Shown piece by piece: positions 6,463 to 7,707 of a stretch of 7,707 nucleotides of DNA (positions within the stretch are counted from its first letter, which is position 1; each line of letters begins with the position of its first letter). This DNA is from DQTL01 sp964396505 (lineage in GTDB: Bacteria > Bacteroidota > Bacteroidia > Flavobacteriales > Flavobacteriaceae): positions 1 to 7,707 of the forward strand of contig CAYNFJ010000098.1 of assembly GCA_964396505.1 (NCBI GenBank). Reading direction: 5' to 3'. The translations under genes were made by a program, and so were the position numbers. The notes beneath the pieces were generated by a model that did no database searches, had not been told where the DNA came from, and saw nothing but the letters and a program-made list of their open reading frames with translations.

Positions 6463-6494
6463 CAAATTTACACTTTTTTAACGGCTCTAATCAA
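6463..6494 (-). promoter_or_regulatory. Putative internal promoter for trmD
   Basis: Minus strand: TTG (6494-6492), 21 nt, then TAAATTTG (6470-6463). The -7 element overlaps the prmC stop codon. With the usual spacing the start site would be at about 6457-6458, on the trmD ATG itself, so any transcript would be leaderless or nearly so. A chance match in AT-rich DNA is a real possibility. Confidence 0.35.
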
Positions 6495-7325
6495 CCGATC
6501 ATTTCCCAAAAAATCTTTTTTTATCACTATGGCGCTAAATCCTTTGTTTTTCAATAAAATTTTGGTTTCTTGTGAAAGATATTGATTGATTTCAAAAAAT
6601 AATACACCGTTCGGATGTAAATATTTCCAAGCTAAATCTCCTATTTTATCATAAAAAACAAGAGGATTGGAATTTTTAACAAACAGTGCTATATCGGGTT
6701 CGTGATTCAACACGTTTGTGTGCATTTGTTTTTTTTCTCTTTCTGATACATAAGGTGGATTGCTGACAATGATATGGTATTTTTCGGGTAATTTGTGAGT
6801 ATTTAGTACATCTAATTGGATAAAATTGATGATTGTTTTATTAATAATTGCATTTTTTTGAGCCAGTCCCAATGCCGCTTCTGAAATATCCATAGCGGTA
6901 AGTTGACTATTGGGGATATTCTTTTTTAAACTGATACTTATACAGCCGCTACCGGTTCCAATATCCAGCACCTTAAGAGGTTTGTCTGATGAGGATTTGG
7001 CGTAATCAATAATCCATTGCACCAGTTCTTCTGTTTCAGGTCTGGGAATTAATACCTTATTATTTAAGAAAAAAGGCAGTTGGTAAAACAAGGTTTTTCC
7101 GGTCACGTATTGGATGGGTTCTCCATTAGTGAGGCGTGTCAAATCATTCGTTAAAGAGGTAAAGAGTGGTTCTGTTAACTTTTGTGAATGAGAGAGAATT
7201 ATTTCTGCAGCATCCAGTCCGAGGCGTTCTTGGATCAGGATTTTAAAAATGCTGTAAGCTTCTTCAGGAGTGTAAAGCGCTGACAGAGATTTTAGAAATA
7301 TTTTTTTATATTCGATCAGAGTCAT
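6468..7325 (-). CDS. prmC: Peptide chain release factor N5-glutamine methyltransferase
   Basis: Cytoplasmic SAM-dependent enzyme that methylates the glutamine of the GGQ motif in release factors RF1 and RF2, raising termination efficiency. The protein has 285 residues, the normal size. An N-terminal helical domain (about 1-75) leads to GEPIQYVTGKT (68-78) and PRPETEELV (94-102). The SAM-binding motif I, VLDIGTGSGCISISL, is at 119-133. The catalytic NPPY motif that grips the target glutamine is at 189-192. FEIN at 244-247 and a C-terminal DRLIRAVK (276-283) complete the fold. The ATG at 7325 follows the stop of the upstream acetyltransferase gene by 4 nt, and trmD begins 9 nt after the prmC stop. 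The three genes therefore look like one transcription unit whose main promoter lies outside the window. Confidence 0.97.
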   Translation of the reverse strand: MTLIEYKKIFLKSLSALYTPEEAYSIFKILIQERLGLDAAEIILSHSQKLTEPLFTSLTNDLTRLTNGEPIQYVTGKTLFYQLPFFLNNKVLIPRPETEELVQWIIDYAKSSSDKPLKVLDIGTGSGCISISLKKNIPNSQLTAMDISEAALGLAQKNAIINKTIINFIQLDVLNTHKLPEKYHIIVSNPPYVSEREKKQMHTNVLNHEPDIALFVKNSNPLVFYDKIGDLAWKYLHPNGVLFFEINQYLSQETKILLKNKGFSAIVIKKDFLGNDRLIRAVKKV

Positions 7326-7329
7326 AAAA

Positions 7330-7707
7330 CTATTGGAGGTTTAATAACATATGTACATTACAGGCGGTATGTCCGGTATTTCCCATAGGCTTATCTATAA
7401 TGTTAAAAGCATTTTTCAGGTATAACTTCACGGCATTTTGCATGACAGAGAAGCTCTCTAAATAGCATTGTTTATAGCCGGATGTTCGGGCGAAGGTCAA
7501 GCATTTCTCCAATAGTTTTTTTCCAATTTGTAACCCGCGGGCTTCCGGAAGTATATACATTTTTTGCAGTTCACATATAGTTGTGGATTGTCCTAGAGGG
7601 TAAATACCGCAACCACCGACTATCCGGTCGTTTATTAATGCAATATAATAGATGCTGTGCTCTTTCTGATATGCTGCATATAAATTATCCAAACTCTCAT
7701 CAAAAAA
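7330..7707 (-). CDS. GNAT family N-acetyltransferase, 5' end cut by the window edge
   Basis: Acetyl-CoA-dependent N-acetyltransferase of the GNAT superfamily; the substrate cannot be told. The frame is open through the right edge (visible start FFDESLDNLY), so a TTG at 7692 is not the true start and the N-terminal part, including the first strand, is missing. Of 125 visible residues, YYIALINDRIVGGCGIYPL (20-38) gives strands 2-3. ELQKMYILPEARGLQIGKKLL (46-66, split as ELQKMYILPE and ARGLQIGKKLL) is motif A with the pyrophosphate-binding loop. YLESFSVMQNAVKLYLKNAF (82-101) is motif B. The loop reads RGLQIG where the usual form is RGxGIG, so one glycine is replaced by Gln. The C-terminal GNTGHTACNVHMLL is typical of a subgroup of small GNATs. 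The gene ends 4 nt before prmC and is probably co-transcribed with it. Confidence 0.9.
   Translation of the reverse strand, partial: FFDESLDNLYAAYQKEHSIYYIALINDRIVGGCGIYPLGQSTTICELQKMYILPEARGLQIGKKLLEKCLTFARTSGYKQCYLESFSVMQNAVKLYLKNAFNIIDKPMGNTGHTACNVHMLLNLQ

Noticed and set aside
7330..7692. TTG at 7692 as the start of the acetyltransferase
   Set aside because: The frame continues to the edge, and the GNAT fold would lack its first strand and helix if it began there.

Overview
The window looks like a chromosomal segment from a member of the Bacteroidota, probably a Flavobacteriia-like organism. The supporting signs are AT-rich DNA, several promoter elements of the TAnnTTTG type used by the Bacteroidota primary sigma factor, start codons without a Shine-Dalgarno sequence, a lipoprotein with an acidic stretch after the lipobox cysteine, and an S46 dipeptidyl-peptidase. 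The species cannot be named from this sequence alone. Nothing points to a phage, transposon or plasmid.

Layout, left to right. Bases 1-760 (+) carry the 3' part of a PhoH-family ATPase whose start lies outside the window; its reading frame is open to the left edge. A bidirectional hairpin terminator (799-838) separates it from a convergent gene for an S8 (subtilisin-like) lipoprotein peptidase (855-2342, -). Next, transcribed rightward from their own promoter, come two tandem proline tRNA genes with anticodons GGG and CGG, separated by a strong terminator-like hairpin. A second bidirectional terminator (2660-2694) closes the tRNA unit and the convergent S46 dipeptidyl-peptidase gene (2706-4919, -).

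The rest is on the minus strand. It holds a small CoA-binding Rossmann protein (5013-5378), a terminator (5449-5498), the short ribosomal protein gene rpmH (5514-5669) with a clear promoter, and a tight cluster of trmD (5787-6458), prmC (6468-7325) and a GNAT acetyltransferase cut by the right edge (7330-7707).

How the genes fit together. trmD, prmC, rpmH and the two tRNA-Pro genes all serve translation: m1G37 modification of tRNA, release-factor methylation, the L34 protein and proline decoding. Both tRNA-Pro genes have the G36-G37 pair that TrmD recognises, so the enzyme and two of its expected substrates lie within 4 kb. The S8 and S46 peptidases are exported and would contribute to extracytoplasmic peptide degradation.

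This is mostly ordinary housekeeping sequence, and I found no convincing new multi-gene system. The points most worth a second look are the terminator between the tandem tRNAs, a two-block motif shared by the leaders of rpmH and the CoA-binding gene, a lysine-rich tail on the S46 peptidase, a replaced oxyanion-hole residue in the S8 peptidase, and a consensus-like promoter placed so that trmD could be transcribed leaderless.
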